64,000 bases of DNA from the NCBI GenBank assembly GCA_017416855.1, contig JAFQAZ010000011.1, positions 1 to 64,000 of the forward strand, in the 5' to 3' direction. Position numbers and translations under genes: made by a program. Below, piece by piece: positions 45,632-55,705 of this stretch. The notes under the pieces are model-generated. The model was not told where the DNA came from. It did not search any database and saw only the letters and a list, made by a program, of their open reading frames with translations. The stretch is from Clostridia bacterium. GTDB lineage: Bacteria > Bacillota > Clostridia > UBA1381 > UBA9506. The stretch's first letter is position 1; each line of letters begins with the position of its first letter.

Positions 45632-46093
45632 TTGGCTTATTCAAAAATTGAGCAGTTGATTTTCGATATTTCAGAAAAGATAACAGCTGCTGAGAATTTA
45701 TCTGTTTGGGATGTTGAATTTAAAAAAGAGGGAAAATCCAACGTGTTGCGCGTTTATATTGATAAAGAGGGTGGTGCATCCATTGATGACTGTGAAAAGG
45801 TGAGTCTGGCCCTTTCGGAGCAGTTAGATGCATTGGATCCTATTCCGTCTGCTTATTCCTTAGAGGTTTCATCTGCCGGTCTTGACCGCAGACTGAAACG
45901 GGAATCAGACTTTTTGCGTTATATTGGTCATTTGGTCGATGTTAAATTATATGCTGCCATTGATGGTGTAAAAGATTTTACGGCCGAATTATCCGGATAT
46001 AAAGATGGCGTGGTTACGCTTTGTTATGAAAAAAATATGTTAGAAATACCGCTGGAAAAAGCCGCATCAATCCGGCTTGCTGTGATATTTTAA
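45632..46093 (+). CDS. rimP: Ribosome maturation factor RimP
   Basis: A 153-residue protein needed for maturation of the 30S subunit. The family marker EVSSAGLDRRLKRESDF is present, with LRVYIDKEGGASIDDCEKVS in the N-terminal domain and the SH3-like C-terminal domain after it. Start is uncertain: TTG 45632 follows AAGGTGA by five bases; GTG 45623 is an in-frame alternative with a weaker site. First gene of the translation operon, behind the leader hairpin. Confidence 0.92.
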   Translation: MAYSKIEQLIFDISEKITAAENLSVWDVEFKKEGKSNVLRVYIDKEGGASIDDCEKVSLALSEQLDALDPIPSAYSLEVSSAGLDRRLKRESDFLRYIGHLVDVKLYAAIDGVKDFTAELSGYKDGVVTLCYEKNMLEIPLEKAASIRLAVIF

Positions 46094-46126
46094 TGATCAG
46101 AATCAGCGTGTGGAGGTCTTATAATT

Positions 46127-47155
46127 ATGAATAAGGAATTTATGTCTGCTTTGACAGAGTTGTCAAACAGCAAAAAAATTGACAAGGAAATCATTATTGA
46201 AGCCATTGAAAAAGCGTTGATCGTAGCGTATAAAAAGAATTACGGTCATGCACAGAATGTGGAAGCAACTATCAATCGCGAAACCGGTGAAATTCGTCTT
46301 TGTCAGCAAAAGACTGTTGTTGAAGAAGTGCAGGATGCCAATTTGGAAATCTGCTTGACAGAAGCGAAGGAAATGGATGGTCATTTTCAGATTGGTGATA
46401 TAGTCAATATTGAGTTTTTACCGAAGAATTTTGGTCGTATTGCGGCGCAAACAGCTAAGCAGGTGGTTGTTCAGCGTATTAATGAGGCTGAAAATGAAAA
46501 TGCTTATGAATATTACCGTGGTAAAGAAAGCACACTGCTTAGTGGTGTAATTTCTAAAAACGATGGTCATTCCGTGACTGTTCGTGTTGATGGCGAACAG
46601 GAAGCTGAACTGCCGGCTAATGAACAGATGAAGGATGAAATCTATCAGCCCGGTGCCCGCTTTAAGTTTTTTGTTGTGGGCGTTAAAACCACTCGTGAAG
46701 GTCCGAAGCTGACTCTTTCCAGAAGTCATCCGGGTCTGGTTCGTTGTCTGTTTGAACAGGAAGTGCCTGAATTGTCAAGCGGCGTTGTAGAAATTAAAAG
46801 CATTGCCCGTGAAGCCGGTTCCAGAAGTAAAATTTCTGTTTATAGCAGCGATGCCAATGTAGATGCTGTTGGCTCTTGTGTTGGTCCCCGTGGTAGTCGT
46901 GTGCAGTATGTATGCGATGAGCTTCAGGGGGAAAAGATAGATATTGTTAAATATTTTGATGATCCGGTTCGGTTTATTGAAGAAGCGCTTAGTCCTTCTG
47001 AAGTGGTCAGTGTGTCTATTGATGAAGAAGCTCATTCTGCACATGTTATCGTACCGGCACATCAGCTGTCTTTGGCTATCGGTAAAGCCGGTCAGAATGC
47101 GAGACTGGCCGCTAAATTAACCGGTTGGAAGATTGACATTAAACCGGAGGAATAA
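46127..47155 (+). CDS. nusA: Transcription termination/antitermination factor NusA
   Basis: 342 residues, normal for a Firmicute NusA without the extra C-terminal repeats. N-terminal RNA-polymerase-binding domain about 1-125, S1 domain about 130-200 (STLLSGVISKNDGHSVTVRV), KH1 (GSCVGPRGSRVQYV near 245) and KH2 (AIGKAGQNARLAAKLTGWKI at the end). It binds RNA polymerase and nascent RNA and regulates pausing and termination. Thirty-three bases after rimP, in the conserved order. Confidence 0.97.
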   Translation: MNKEFMSALTELSNSKKIDKEIIIEAIEKALIVAYKKNYGHAQNVEATINRETGEIRLCQQKTVVEEVQDANLEICLTEAKEMDGHFQIGDIVNIEFLPKNFGRIAAQTAKQVVVQRINEAENENAYEYYRGKESTLLSGVISKNDGHSVTVRVDGEQEAELPANEQMKDEIYQPGARFKFFVVGVKTTREGPKLTLSRSHPGLVRCLFEQEVPELSSGVVEIKSIAREAGSRSKISVYSSDANVDAVGSCVGPRGSRVQYVCDELQGEKIDIVKYFDDPVRFIEEALSPSEVVSVSIDEEAHSAHVIVPAHQLSLAIGKAGQNARLAAKLTGWKIDIKPEE

Positions 47156-47162
47156 GATTTTT

Positions 47163-47450
47163 ATGAAATCTGTGCATAAACCCGTCAGGGAATGCATTTG
47201 CTGTGGAAACAAGTTCCCGAAAAACAGTTTGTTCCGTATAGTGAAAAATGATTCAGGAATTTTTTTCGATGAAAGCGGAAAGGCTGATGGTCGCGGTGCT
47301 TATATCTGCAAAAGTGCTGCCTGCCATGAAAAACTCGTAAAGCAGAAAAGATTAAACAGAGCATTTAAAGGACCGGTCGAAGAAAGTGTGTATCGGTCTT
47401 TGATAGAGCAGTTGGAGTCGACTCGGTCGGCTGAACAGGAAACAGTATAG
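47163..47450 (+). CDS. ylxR: YlxR-family RNA-binding protein
   Basis: A 95-residue basic protein of the YlxR (DUF448) family, with PVRECICCGNKFPKNSLFRI at the start and DGRGAYICKS in the middle. The family is linked to control of metabolism and RNase P in some species. ATG 47163 comes seven bases after the nusA stop. In many Firmicutes a ribosomal L7Ae-like gene (ylxQ) follows; here infB follows directly. Confidence 0.93.
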   Translation: MKSVHKPVRECICCGNKFPKNSLFRIVKNDSGIFFDESGKADGRGAYICKSAACHEKLVKQKRLNRAFKGPVEESVYRSLIEQLESTRSAEQETV

Positions 47451-47493
47451 GCAAACGCCTGTGTGTTGCGCAAAAATTCGGAGGTGTGGATGA

Positions 47494-49794
47494 ATGACAA
47501 AGGTGAGAGTACACGAACTGGCCAAGGTGCTGGATACAAATTCAAAAGAATTGATTGCCCTTTTGGGAGAATACGGCTATGTCATTAAAAATCATATGAG
47601 TATATTGGAAGATGACCAGCTGGATATTATTTTTGAAGTGTTTACCCAGCGTTATGATAAAGCGGTAGAAATTCCGAACTTCGGAAAGGTGCAGGCTCCT
47701 GCTCAAGAGGAGGCACCTAAGAAAAAGGCGTCCGGAAATAAGGAGAAAAAAGCCGCTGAACAGGCTGAAAAGAATAAAGAGGTTCAGGAACCCGCCGAAG
47801 AACAGGCTCCCATTTCCGATGAACCGATTAAGCGTAAGGTTCGCCATGTTGACACAAGACAAACCGTGGTTGATATTAACAAGCTTGATACTGAAAAGCT
47901 GGAAGAACTTGTGCCTACCAATGTGTCTCATGACGGTGTGAACAAACAGAAGCTCAAAAAGGGTGCAAACCGTCATCGTGATAATAACGTTCAGGCTACT
48001 AAGGTTAAGCCCCAGCCGGCAAAGGAACAGAAAGTTAAACAGGAAAAGAAAAAGGTGCTGATTCCCAACGAAATTTCTGTTGGTGAATTTGCATCCCGTA
48101 TGGGCGTATCTCCCACAGAAGTAATTAAAAAGCTTATGGCACTTGGTATTATGGCTGCTATCAGCCAGACCATTGAATTCGATGTGGCATCTTTAATTGC
48201 TGAAGATATGGGTGCTGAAGTAGAACATGAAATCATTTTAACTGATGAAGAAATTCTCTTTGGTGATGAAGAAGATAAGCCCGAAGATTTAGAAACCCGT
48301 TCCCCTGTTGTTGTAGTTATGGGTCACGTTGACCATGGTAAAACATCTCTTCTGGATGCTATCCGCAGTACCAATGTAACCAGCACAGAAGCAGGCGGTA
48401 TTACCCAGCACATTGGTGCACACCGTGTGCGGATTCATGATAAGAAAATTACATTTTTAGATACACCCGGTCACGAAGCGTTCACAGCTATGCGTGCCAG
48501 AGGTGCTATGGCAACGGACATTGCTATTCTGGTCGTAGCAGCTGATGACGGTGTTATGCCACAGACTATTGAAGCTATTAACCATGCAAAGGCAGCTGAG
48601 GTCAGCATTATTGTTGCCATTAACAAAATTGATAAAGAAGGTGCAAATCCTGACAGAATCAAACAGGATTTAATGGAGCACGGTCTTGTTCCTGAAGAAT
48701 GGGGCGGTGATACCATTTGTGTGGAAGTTTCTGCTAAGCAGAAGCTGAACATTGAAGGCCTTTTAGAAATGGTGCTTTTAGTGGCAGAAATGCGCGAGTT
48801 GAAGGCAAACCCCAATCGCATGGCTCGTGGTATTGTCATTGAATCCCGACTGGATAAAGGTCGCGGTCCCGTGGCAACCGTACTGGTACAGAACGGTACC
48901 TTAAAGGTTGGCGATATTGTTATTGCCGGCACGGCAATCGGTCACGTTCGTGCAATGCTTGACGATAAGGGTAAGAAAATTAAAAAAGCCGGCCCCTCTG
49001 TGCCTGTTGAAATTACCGGCCTTTCCGAAACCCCTGATGGCGGTGACCAGTTCTATGTTATTGACGATGAACGTCGCGGTAAGAATGTGGTTGAACAGAG
49101 AAAGCATCAGCAGAAGGAAGAAAGAATCAAGGCTACCACAGCGGTTACGCTAGATGATTTGTTTGATAGAATTAAAGAAGGTCAGATGAAAGACCTTAAC
49201 ATCATCGTGAAAGCTGATGTACAGGGTTCTGTGGAAGCGGTTCGTCAGTCCTTGGAAAAACTGTCTAACGATGAAGTCCGCGTTAAGGTTATCCACGGCG
49301 GTGTTGGTGCCATCAGAGAATCTGATGTTATGCTGGCGTTTGCTTCTAATGCCATCATTGTAGGCTTTAATGTACGTCCCGATGCAGGCGCGGCCTCAAG
49401 CGCTGAACGCCAGGGTGTTGATATTCGTACCTATCGCGTTATCTATACAGCTATTGAAGAAATTGAAGCAGCTATGAAGGGTATGCTGGAGCCCACCTAC
49501 AAAGAAGAAGTTACCGGTCACGCAGAAATCCGTCAGACCTTCCGCGTATCCGGCGTGGGTACCATTGCCGGCTGTTATGTGCAGGATGGTTCCATTAGCC
49601 GCAATACTCAGGTTCGTATTGTTCGTGACGGCATTGTTGTTCACGAAGGAAAACTGGCATCCTTAAAGCGCTTTAAGGATGATGTGAAGGAAGTTAACTC
49701 CGGCTACGAATGTGGTTTGGGTATTGAAAATTATAACGACATTAAAGAAGGCGACATTGTAGAAGGCTTCAAGATGGTTGAAGTTGCGAAATAA
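47494..49794 (+). CDS. infB: Translation initiation factor IF-2
   Basis: 766 residues. N-terminal IF2N-type helical segments ([20 protein letters not shown]; later [20 protein letters not shown]), a Lys/Glu-rich linker, then the GTPase domain with [24 protein letters not shown] and [11 protein letters not shown] (G1, G3, G4), followed by domains II-IV. It brings initiator tRNA to the 30S subunit. GGAGGTG precedes the start. Confidence 0.98.
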   Translation: MTKVRVHELAKVLDTNSKELIALLGEYGYVIKNHMSILEDDQLDIIFEVFTQRYDKAVEIPNFGKVQAPAQEEAPKKKASGNKEKKAAEQAEKNKEVQEPAEEQAPISDEPIKRKVRHVDTRQTVVDINKLDTEKLEELVPTNVSHDGVNKQKLKKGANRHRDNNVQATKVKPQPAKEQKVKQEKKKVLIPNEISVGEFASRMGVSPTEVIKKLMALGIMAAISQTIEFDVASLIAEDMGAEVEHEIILTDEEILFGDEEDKPEDLETRSPVVVVMGHVDHGKTSLLDAIRSTNVTSTEAGGITQHIGAHRVRIHDKKITFLDTPGHEAFTAMRARGAMATDIAILVVAADDGVMPQTIEAINHAKAAEVSIIVAINKIDKEGANPDRIKQDLMEHGLVPEEWGGDTICVEVSAKQKLNIEGLLEMVLLVAEMRELKANPNRMARGIVIESRLDKGRGPVATVLVQNGTLKVGDIVIAGTAIGHVRAMLDDKGKKIKKAGPSVPVEITGLSETPDGGDQFYVIDDERRGKNVVEQRKHQQKEERIKATTAVTLDDLFDRIKEGQMKDLNIIVKADVQGSVEAVRQSLEKLSNDEVRVKVIHGGVGAIRESDVMLAFASNAIIVGFNVRPDAGAASSAERQGVDIRTYRVIYTAIEEIEAAMKGMLEPTYKEEVTGHAEIRQTFRVSGVGTIAGCYVQDGSISRNTQVRIVRDGIVVHEGKLASLKRFKDDVKEVNSGYECGLGIENYNDIKEGDIVEGFKMVEVAK

Positions 49795-49815
49795 TTTTGC
49801 TTTTGAGGGTATAAT

Positions 49816-50160
49816 ATGAGTGCTACCAGAATTAATAGAATTAATGAAGAGTTCAGAAAAGAACTCTCTGATATTATCAGAAATATGAAAGACCCCCGTA
49901 TTCCGCTGATGACCAGTGTGGTGACAGTGAATGTTACACCGGATCTTCGATATGCCAAGATTTATATCAGTGTGCTGGGCAATGAGACAGAACAAAAAAA
50001 CGCTATAACTGCACTGAAAAATTCGGCGGGGTATGTTCGCCGTGAACTTGGCATGCGTATGAAAATGCGGTATACACCAGAACCGGTGTTTGAACTGGAT
50101 CATTCCATTGAACACGGTGCACGGATTACGGAGCTTTTAAAATCAACACAAGGTGAGTAA
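49816..50160 (+). CDS. rbfA: Ribosome-binding factor A
   Basis: A 114-residue KH-type protein that assists maturation of the 30S subunit near the 16S rRNA 5' end. Family motif RINRINEEFRKELSDIIRNM at the N-terminus and DLRYAKIYISVLG in the middle. It follows infB by 21 bases and precedes nrnA. Confidence 0.96.
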   Translation: MSATRINRINEEFRKELSDIIRNMKDPRIPLMTSVVTVNVTPDLRYAKIYISVLGNETEQKNAITALKNSAGYVRRELGMRMKMRYTPEPVFELDHSIEHGARITELLKSTQGE

Positions 50161-50161
50161 T

Positions 50162-51139
50162 TTGAATCAGTTACAAGACGTTTTACAGGTATTAAAACAA
50201 TTGAATCAAATCGCTATCTTTACCCACACGAATCCTGATGGAGACGCGCTGGGTTCTTCCTTTGCCTTAAAAGCTGCGCTGGAAGCGGCAGGGAAGAAGG
50301 CTGTTGTGTTTTTAGAAAAGGAAATGCCTAAAAGGTTCTCTTTTTTAGATACAGGATACAGCTTCGCAGGTGAAGTGTCAGCCTTTGATGGTGCTATTGC
50401 ATTAGATTGCGGTTCTTTAAACCGCTTGGGTGACTTGCAGGAGTTATATAGCTCCATTCACACAAAGCTCGTGGTAGACCACCATTATGCTGATGTGCCT
50501 TTTGGCGATGTGTATTATTCAGATCCTGAAAGTGCAGCCTGTGTAGAACTTGTGTATGAACTCACAAAAGGTTTATGCGGCAAACTGCCGGAAACGGTGT
50601 TGGCACCGCTTTATACCGGTCTTTCCACAGATACCGGCCAATTTAAATACTCCAATGTAACAGCAAAAACAATGTCCATTGCTGCAGAATTGATCGGGGC
50701 AGGATTAGACCATAGGCCCATTACCCGGCGTTTATATGACACAGTAACATTGAACAAATTAAAGTTTACCGGAGCACTGGCTGAGAAGATTCAGTTATTC
50801 AACAATGAGACCATTGCAGTTTTATATTGTTCTGATAGCTTTTTGAAGAGCTTCAACCTGTCATTTGATGAGGCTGAAGAACTGCCGAACACGGTGCTGA
50901 GTGTCGAAACCGTGCAGGTGAGTGTGATTATAAAGGATAAAGATGAAAAAACATTAAAAGTCAGCCTTCGATGTAAAGAAAACATTGATATGGCATTGCT
51001 TGCCTCAATGTTTGGCGGCGGTGGTCACAAATGTGCTGCTGGTTTTGTAACCGGGGCATCAGCTGACGATATTACAGATAAACTAGTAAAGATTATTACG
51101 GAGCAGTTGGAGGAATACAATGCCTGCACAAAACAGTGA
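50162..51139 (+). CDS. nrnA: DHH-family oligoribonuclease / pAp phosphatase NrnA
   Basis: A 325-residue DHH/DHHA1 phosphoesterase that degrades short oligonucleotides and pAp. Metal motifs FTHTNPDGDALGSS, VVDHHYADVP, and C-terminal GGGGHKCAAGFV are intact. TTG 50162 lies after AAGGTGAG; GTG 50153 within that site is an in-frame alternative. The pseudouridine synthase truB and ribF, which often follow, are absent; rnhA overlaps the 3' end by 20 bases instead. Confidence 0.93.
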   Translation: MNQLQDVLQVLKQLNQIAIFTHTNPDGDALGSSFALKAALEAAGKKAVVFLEKEMPKRFSFLDTGYSFAGEVSAFDGAIALDCGSLNRLGDLQELYSSIHTKLVVDHHYADVPFGDVYYSDPESAACVELVYELTKGLCGKLPETVLAPLYTGLSTDTGQFKYSNVTAKTMSIAAELIGAGLDHRPITRRLYDTVTLNKLKFTGALAEKIQLFNNETIAVLYCSDSFLKSFNLSFDEAEELPNTVLSVETVQVSVIIKDKDEKTLKVSLRCKENIDMALLASMFGGGGHKCAAGFVTGASADDITDKLVKIITEQLEEYNACTKQ

Positions 51140-51605
51140 ACTGAAAACAGTTGAATTGTTCACCGACGGTGCTTGCTCCGGCAATCCCGGACCAGGCGGT
51201 TGGGGTACCATTCTGCGCTACGGTGAACATACGCTTGAACTTTCAGGAGGTTATCGGTTAACGACCAATAACCGGATGGAGATTCTGGCGGTGATTCGCG
51301 GCCTTGAGCGTTTGAAGGAGCCCTGCCGCGTTTTGATTTATAGCGATAGTAAGTATGTAGTAGATGCGGTGAATCAGGGCTGGGTGTATGGCTGGCAGAA
51401 AAAAGGCTGGGTGAAGAGCAACAAGGAAAAAGCACTCAATCCGGATTTGTGGCAAAAACTGCTGGATGAGATGAAACGTCACACTGTAGAATTTCATTGG
51501 GTGAAAGGTCACGACGGTCACCCTGAGAATGAGCGTTGCGATGAACTGGCCACCACGGCGGCGGCACAGGATGGCCTGCCTGATGATACCGGCTATTGCA
51601 GTTAG
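51120..51605 (+). CDS. rnhA: Ribonuclease HI
   Basis: 161 residues. Active-site residues of type I RNase H are in place: FTDGACSGNPGPGGWG (first Asp), TNNRMEI (Glu), YSDSKYVVDAV (second Asp) and GHDGHPENERCDELA (catalytic His and last Asp). It cuts the RNA strand of RNA-DNA hybrids. The start lies inside the end of nrnA, so translation is coupled. Confidence 0.96.
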   Translation: MPAQNSELKTVELFTDGACSGNPGPGGWGTILRYGEHTLELSGGYRLTTNNRMEILAVIRGLERLKEPCRVLIYSDSKYVVDAVNQGWVYGWQKKGWVKSNKEKALNPDLWQKLLDEMKRHTVEFHWVKGHDGHPENERCDELATTAAAQDGLPDDTGYCS

Positions 51606-51617
51606 AAGGGATACAAT

Positions 51618-52379
51618 ATGTATTTTGATACACATACACATTTAGATGATGAGCGTTTTGATGATGATCGTGATACGGTGGTTCAAAAAATGCGGGATGC
51701 CCGCGTTTCCTTAGCCGTCAACATTGGCTCAGATATGAAAACCTCACGAAAAAGCATTGAGATTGCGAAAGCTTATGATGGCATTTATGCGGCAGTAGGC
51801 GTTCATCCTCACGCGGCAGAAGAAATGACGGACGAGGATATTACCGCTTTAGCACAAATGGCAAAAGGACCCAAGGTGGTTGCCATTGGTGAAATAGGGT
51901 TGGATTATTATTATGATAACAGCCCGAGAGAACTCCAAAAAAAGTGGTTTCAACGTCAAATAGAATTAGCTAAAGAATTGGATTTGCCCTATGTTGTTCA
52001 CGACCGTGATGCTCACGCTGATTGTATGGAGATTATTAAAAAATCAGGCTATTTTCGTGGTGTGATGCATTGTTATTCCGGTAGCTGCGAGATGGCACGT
52101 GAACTGTTAGAACTTGGCTTTTATATTTCCTTTGCCGGTCCGGTGACCTTTAAAAATGGTCGCAAAGCAAAGGAAGCAGCGATCTATGTTCCAATGGAAA
52201 GATTGCTCATTGAAACGGATAGTCCGTATTTGACCCCGGAACCTTACCGTGGTCAGCGGAATGACAGTTCCCATGTGCAGTATGTGGCAAAAGAAATTGC
52301 GGCCTTAAAAGGTCTGACAATAGAAGAAACAGCCCGCATAACGCGGGAAAACGGTAAATGTTTTTTTGGTATTGACTAA
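51618..52379 (+). CDS. TatD-family metal-dependent DNase
   Basis: A 253-residue TIM-barrel hydrolase of the TatD group: DTHTHLDDERFDDDRD (first metal site), GEIGLDYYYDNSPRE, VVHDRDAHAD and METDSPYL-type IETDSPYLTPEPYRG. Members act as 3'-5' DNases or tRNA-editing enzymes. Length is normal; it follows rnhA by 12 bases. Confidence 0.93.
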   Translation: MYFDTHTHLDDERFDDDRDTVVQKMRDARVSLAVNIGSDMKTSRKSIEIAKAYDGIYAAVGVHPHAAEEMTDEDITALAQMAKGPKVVAIGEIGLDYYYDNSPRELQKKWFQRQIELAKELDLPYVVHDRDAHADCMEIIKKSGYFRGVMHCYSGSCEMARELLELGFYISFAGPVTFKNGRKAKEAAIYVPMERLLIETDSPYLTPEPYRGQRNDSSHVQYVAKEIAALKGLTIEETARITRENGKCFFGID

Positions 52380-52390
52380 GGAGGATGAAT

Positions 52391-53584
52391 ATGGATTTTC
52401 AGAATTTGATTTCAGACAAAATGCTTGGTGTTAAAGCATCAGCTATCCGTGAAATTTTTAAAGTGGCAGGTAAGCCTGATGTTATCAGCTTTGCCGGCGG
52501 TCTGCCGGCACCGGAGAGCTTCCCGGTTGCTGACATTAAAACAATTTGTAACGATATACTGGATAATGAACCTATTACAGCATTACAGTATGGCATTTCA
52601 GAAGGCTATGTACCCTTAAAAGAACTTGTTCTTAACAGAATGAAAGAAAAAGAAGACATCGGCAGAGAAAATGACGATATTATCATTGTCAGTGGTTCTC
52701 AGCAGGGTTGTGACCTGACTGCCAAGGTGCTGTTAAATGAAGGTGACGGTGTTATTTGCGAAGAACCCAGCTTTATCGGTTGTTTAAACACCTTCCGTAC
52801 ATATAATGCTAAATTATATGGCGTGCCAATGAATGAAGACGGTATGGATTTGGCTGTGCTGGAAGAAACCTTGAAAAAAAATCAAAATATTAAACTGATT
52901 TATACCATTCCCACCTTCCAGAATCCTTCCGGTATTACCTCCAGCCTTGCTGTCAGAAAGGGTATGCTGGAGTTGGCACAGAAATACAATGTTATGATTT
53001 TGGAAGATAATCCCTATGGTGAGCTTCGCTTCTCAGGAGAAAAGATTCCTACTATTAAATCAATGGATACCACAGGTCATGTCATTTACTTAGGCTCTTT
53101 CTCTAAAGTGTTTTCTCCCGGCTTGCGTCTGGCTTATCTTATTATGGATAAGGGTATTATGGAGAAAATTGTTGTTGGTAAGCAGGCAACAGATGTACAC
53201 ACCAATGTGTTCTCGCAGATGATTGCTGCCCGTTACCTTAAGGATTATAACATTGATGAATCCATTGAAACCAGCAGAAAGCTCTACAAGCATCGCTGTC
53301 ATTTGATGCTTTCCTGCATGGATACATACTTCCCGAAGAATGTGTCTTACACAAGACCGGATGGGGGTATTTTCATTTGGGTTACCCTGCCTGAGGGCGT
53401 AGATACCGGCAAACTGATGCTGGAGGCTGTGGAACGAAAAGTTGCTTTCGTGCCCGGCAACGCTTTCATGACAGATCTTGATAAGCCCAGCCACTGCTTC
53501 CGTTTGAATTATTCAACTATGAGCGATGAAAAAATTGAAAAAGGAATTAAAATCTTAGGCGATTTATTAAAAGAACGCCTGTAA
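52391..53584 (+). CDS. PLP-dependent class I/II aminotransferase (2-aminoadipate type)
   Basis: 397 residues, fold type I. The PLP lysine lies in LGSFSKVFSPGLRLAY near residue 235, with NPSGI (cofactor-binding Asn) near 178 and LEDNPYGEL near 202. N-terminal VISFAGGLPAPESFP is typical of the 2-aminoadipate/aromatic aminotransferase subgroup (LysN-like) without a MocR DNA-binding domain. Start ATG 52391 lies six bases after AAGGAGG; ATG 52385 is too close. The exact amino donor is unknown. Confidence 0.92.
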   Translation: MDFQNLISDKMLGVKASAIREIFKVAGKPDVISFAGGLPAPESFPVADIKTICNDILDNEPITALQYGISEGYVPLKELVLNRMKEKEDIGRENDDIIIVSGSQQGCDLTAKVLLNEGDGVICEEPSFIGCLNTFRTYNAKLYGVPMNEDGMDLAVLEETLKKNQNIKLIYTIPTFQNPSGITSSLAVRKGMLELAQKYNVMILEDNPYGELRFSGEKIPTIKSMDTTGHVIYLGSFSKVFSPGLRLAYLIMDKGIMEKIVVGKQATDVHTNVFSQMIAARYLKDYNIDESIETSRKLYKHRCHLMLSCMDTYFPKNVSYTRPDGGIFIWVTLPEGVDTGKLMLEAVERKVAFVPGNAFMTDLDKPSHCFRLNYSTMSDEKIEKGIKILGDLLKERL

Positions 53585-53618
53585 TGGTATAGCCGGTTTC
53601 CGGCACAAAGGAGTTACT

Positions 53619-54626
53619 ATGGAACAGACAGTTGAAAGAAAAAAACGTATATTTTCAGGTATGCAGCCCTCCGGTGAATTAACCTTGGGCAACTATTTAG
53701 GAGCCTTGAAAAACTGGATTAAACTGCAGGATGAGTATGACTGTATGTATTCAATTATGAATATGCACGCCATTACTGTTCGTCAGGATCCCGCTGAGCT
53801 TCGCAAACGGAGTCTTGAGGTGCTCATGCAGTATATTGCCTGCGGCATTGACCCTGAAAAGTCTATATTATATTTTCAGTCCCATGTTTCGGCTCATGCC
53901 GAGCTGGCCTGGATTTTATCCTGCAACACCCAGATGGGAGAACTGTCCCGTATGACGCAGTTCAAGGATAAATCAAAAAAACATGCGGATAATATTAATG
54001 CAGGATTGTTTACATATCCCGTTTTGATGGCGGCAGATATTCTGCTATATCAGGCTGATTTAGTGCCCGTTGGTCACGACCAGCTGCAGCACATTGAATT
54101 AACCCGTGACGTTGCAAATCGCTTTAATTTCCATTATGGTGAAACCTTCACTGTGCCGGAACCTTATATTGGTAAAACCGGTGCAAGAGTGATGAGCCTG
54201 CAGTCACCGGAAAACAAAATGTCCAAGTCTGACCCGAATCCCAATGGTTATATCTGGCTGCTAGACCCCGAAGAAGTCATCATTAAAAAGTTCAAGCGTG
54301 CAGTAACGGATTCTGATACAGAAATCCGTGCCGGGGAGGATAAACCTGGTATTACCAATCTGCTGACCATTTATGCCGCTGTAACCGGCAAAACAGTAGA
54401 AGAAGCTGAAAAAGAGTTTTCAGGCTTTGGTTACGGCAACTTTAAACAGGCAGTTGGTGAGGCTGTGGCTGCTGAACTGACCCCCGTTCGTGAAAAGTTT
54501 GCTCAGCTACAGAGCGACAAAGCCTATGTAGAGGATATTTATAAAAAAGGTGCTGAAACTGCAGCGAAAATTGCATCGAAGACCTTGCGCAAAGTCTATA
54601 AAAAAGTTGGCTTTGTGGCTTGGTAA
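53619..54626 (+). CDS. trpS: Tryptophan-tRNA ligase
   Basis: 335 residues, class I synthetase. The HIGH-type signature is in PSGELTLGNYLGALKNW and the KMSKS loop in ENKMSKSDPNPNG. It charges tRNA-Trp. AAAGGAG precedes ATG 53619. Nothing unusual was seen. Confidence 0.97.
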   Translation: MEQTVERKKRIFSGMQPSGELTLGNYLGALKNWIKLQDEYDCMYSIMNMHAITVRQDPAELRKRSLEVLMQYIACGIDPEKSILYFQSHVSAHAELAWILSCNTQMGELSRMTQFKDKSKKHADNINAGLFTYPVLMAADILLYQADLVPVGHDQLQHIELTRDVANRFNFHYGETFTVPEPYIGKTGARVMSLQSPENKMSKSDPNPNGYIWLLDPEEVIIKKFKRAVTDSDTEIRAGEDKPGITNLLTIYAAVTGKTVEEAEKEFSGFGYGNFKQAVGEAVAAELTPVREKFAQLQSDKAYVEDIYKKGAETAAKIASKTLRKVYKKVGFVAW

Positions 54627-54641
54627 AGAAAGAGGATTATT

Positions 54642-54884
54642 ATGCGTTTAGATAAATTTTTAAAGGTTTCCCGCATTATTAAGCGTCGCACCATAGCCAA
54701 CGAGGCCTGTGACCAGGGCCGTGTGACGGCCAATGGCAATGTGGCTAAAGCATCTTACGATGTGAAAATCGGTGATGTGTTAGAGCTTCGTTTTGGTGAG
54801 AAAATCATGCGGGTGGAAGTTTTAAAGGTTGTTGAACATGTGGGTAAAGGTGATGCGGCAGAACTTTATAAGGTTTTACCATGA
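54642..54884 (+). CDS. rqcP: S4-domain protein RqcP (ribosome quality control)
   Basis: An 80-residue single S4 domain protein (MRLDKFLKVSRIIKRRTIAN), matching RqcP/YabO in size and sequence. RqcP stabilises peptidyl-tRNA on split 50S subunits during alanine tailing. It follows trpS by 15 bases. MutS2, which in Bacillus helps to split collided ribosomes, is encoded nearby at 55751. Confidence 0.92.
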   Translation: MRLDKFLKVSRIIKRRTIANEACDQGRVTANGNVAKASYDVKIGDVLELRFGEKIMRVEVLKVVEHVGKGDAAELYKVLP

Positions 54885-54907
54885 TAAACTGATGAGGTGA
54901 ATTTGCT

Positions 54908-55702
54908 ATGATGGAATTATTGTTGATTATCGGCTTAATTGTTCTGATTATCTGGACATTTACGACGAATGTTGTTTTTGGTTTTTTAATGCTGTTGGCG
55001 GTGCTTGCGTATTATTATTTCAAACGATTTGCTTCCATTTGCCACATTATAGCTCTCCGTACATACGGATTGGGCGATGTGAATGGAGCCTTTCGCTGGT
55101 TTGAACGTGCAGAAAAACGTGGTATGAACAACAGCCAGAAGATTACGTATGCATATTATTTAATGCGCGAAGGCCGTGTGGAACGCTCTGAAGCTTTGTT
55201 AAATTCTGTTTTAGCCTTTAGGTTAGATGACCAGAAGGTGAGATTTTCCGCTAAATCCAATCATGGTATTCTGATGCTGAAAACCGGACGGATTGATGAA
55301 GCTCTGGAAACCTTTGAAGAGATTTTTGAGGTTTATAAAACGACTAATATTTATGGTAGCTTGGGTTATATTTATATTGTTAAAGGCGATCTTGAAAAAG
55401 CAGAAGCCTTTAACTTAGAGGCTTATGATTTCAATAACGATGATGCGATTATTTTAGACAATCTTGTTCAGCTTTATAACAAGAAGGAAGAATACGAGAA
55501 AGCCTATGAATATGCTGTCCAGCTGATGGAAAAAAAGCCTACCTTTATTGAAGCGTATTATGATGCAGCTGTAGCCGAAATCGGTGTGGGCAAAACAGAA
55601 GAGGCAAAAGAACATTTACAGCATGCATTAACCGTGCGTACCTGCTTTATCAGCGCTATTCATCATGAGGACGTACAAGCATTATTAGACAGTATTGCAT
55701 AA
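54908..55702 (+). CDS. Membrane-anchored TPR-repeat protein
   Basis: 264 residues. An N-terminal hydrophobic hairpin (residues about 2-42; LLLIIGLIVLIIWTF, then FLMLLAVLAYYYF) anchors it in the membrane, and the rest consists of tetratricopeptide-like helices (GNSYA-type pairs such as TNIYGSLGYIYIVKGDLEKA and YEKAYEYAVQLMEKKPTF). Such repeats mediate protein contacts. ATG 54908 or 54911 may be used. Partner unknown. A strong hairpin follows. Confidence 0.85.
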   Translation: MMELLLIIGLIVLIIWTFTTNVVFGFLMLLAVLAYYYFKRFASICHIIALRTYGLGDVNGAFRWFERAEKRGMNNSQKITYAYYLMREGRVERSEALLNSVLAFRLDDQKVRFSAKSNHGILMLKTGRIDEALETFEEIFEVYKTTNIYGSLGYIYIVKGDLEKAEAFNLEAYDFNNDDAIILDNLVQLYNKKEEYEKAYEYAVQLMEKKPTFIEAYYDAAVAEIGVGKTEEAKEHLQHALTVRTCFISAIHHEDVQALLDSIA

Positions 55703-55705
55703 TAA

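Noticed and set aside
46163-49644. Long antisense open frames inside nusA and infB
   Set aside because: They are mirror images of strongly coding sequence, lack ribosome sites and match no family.
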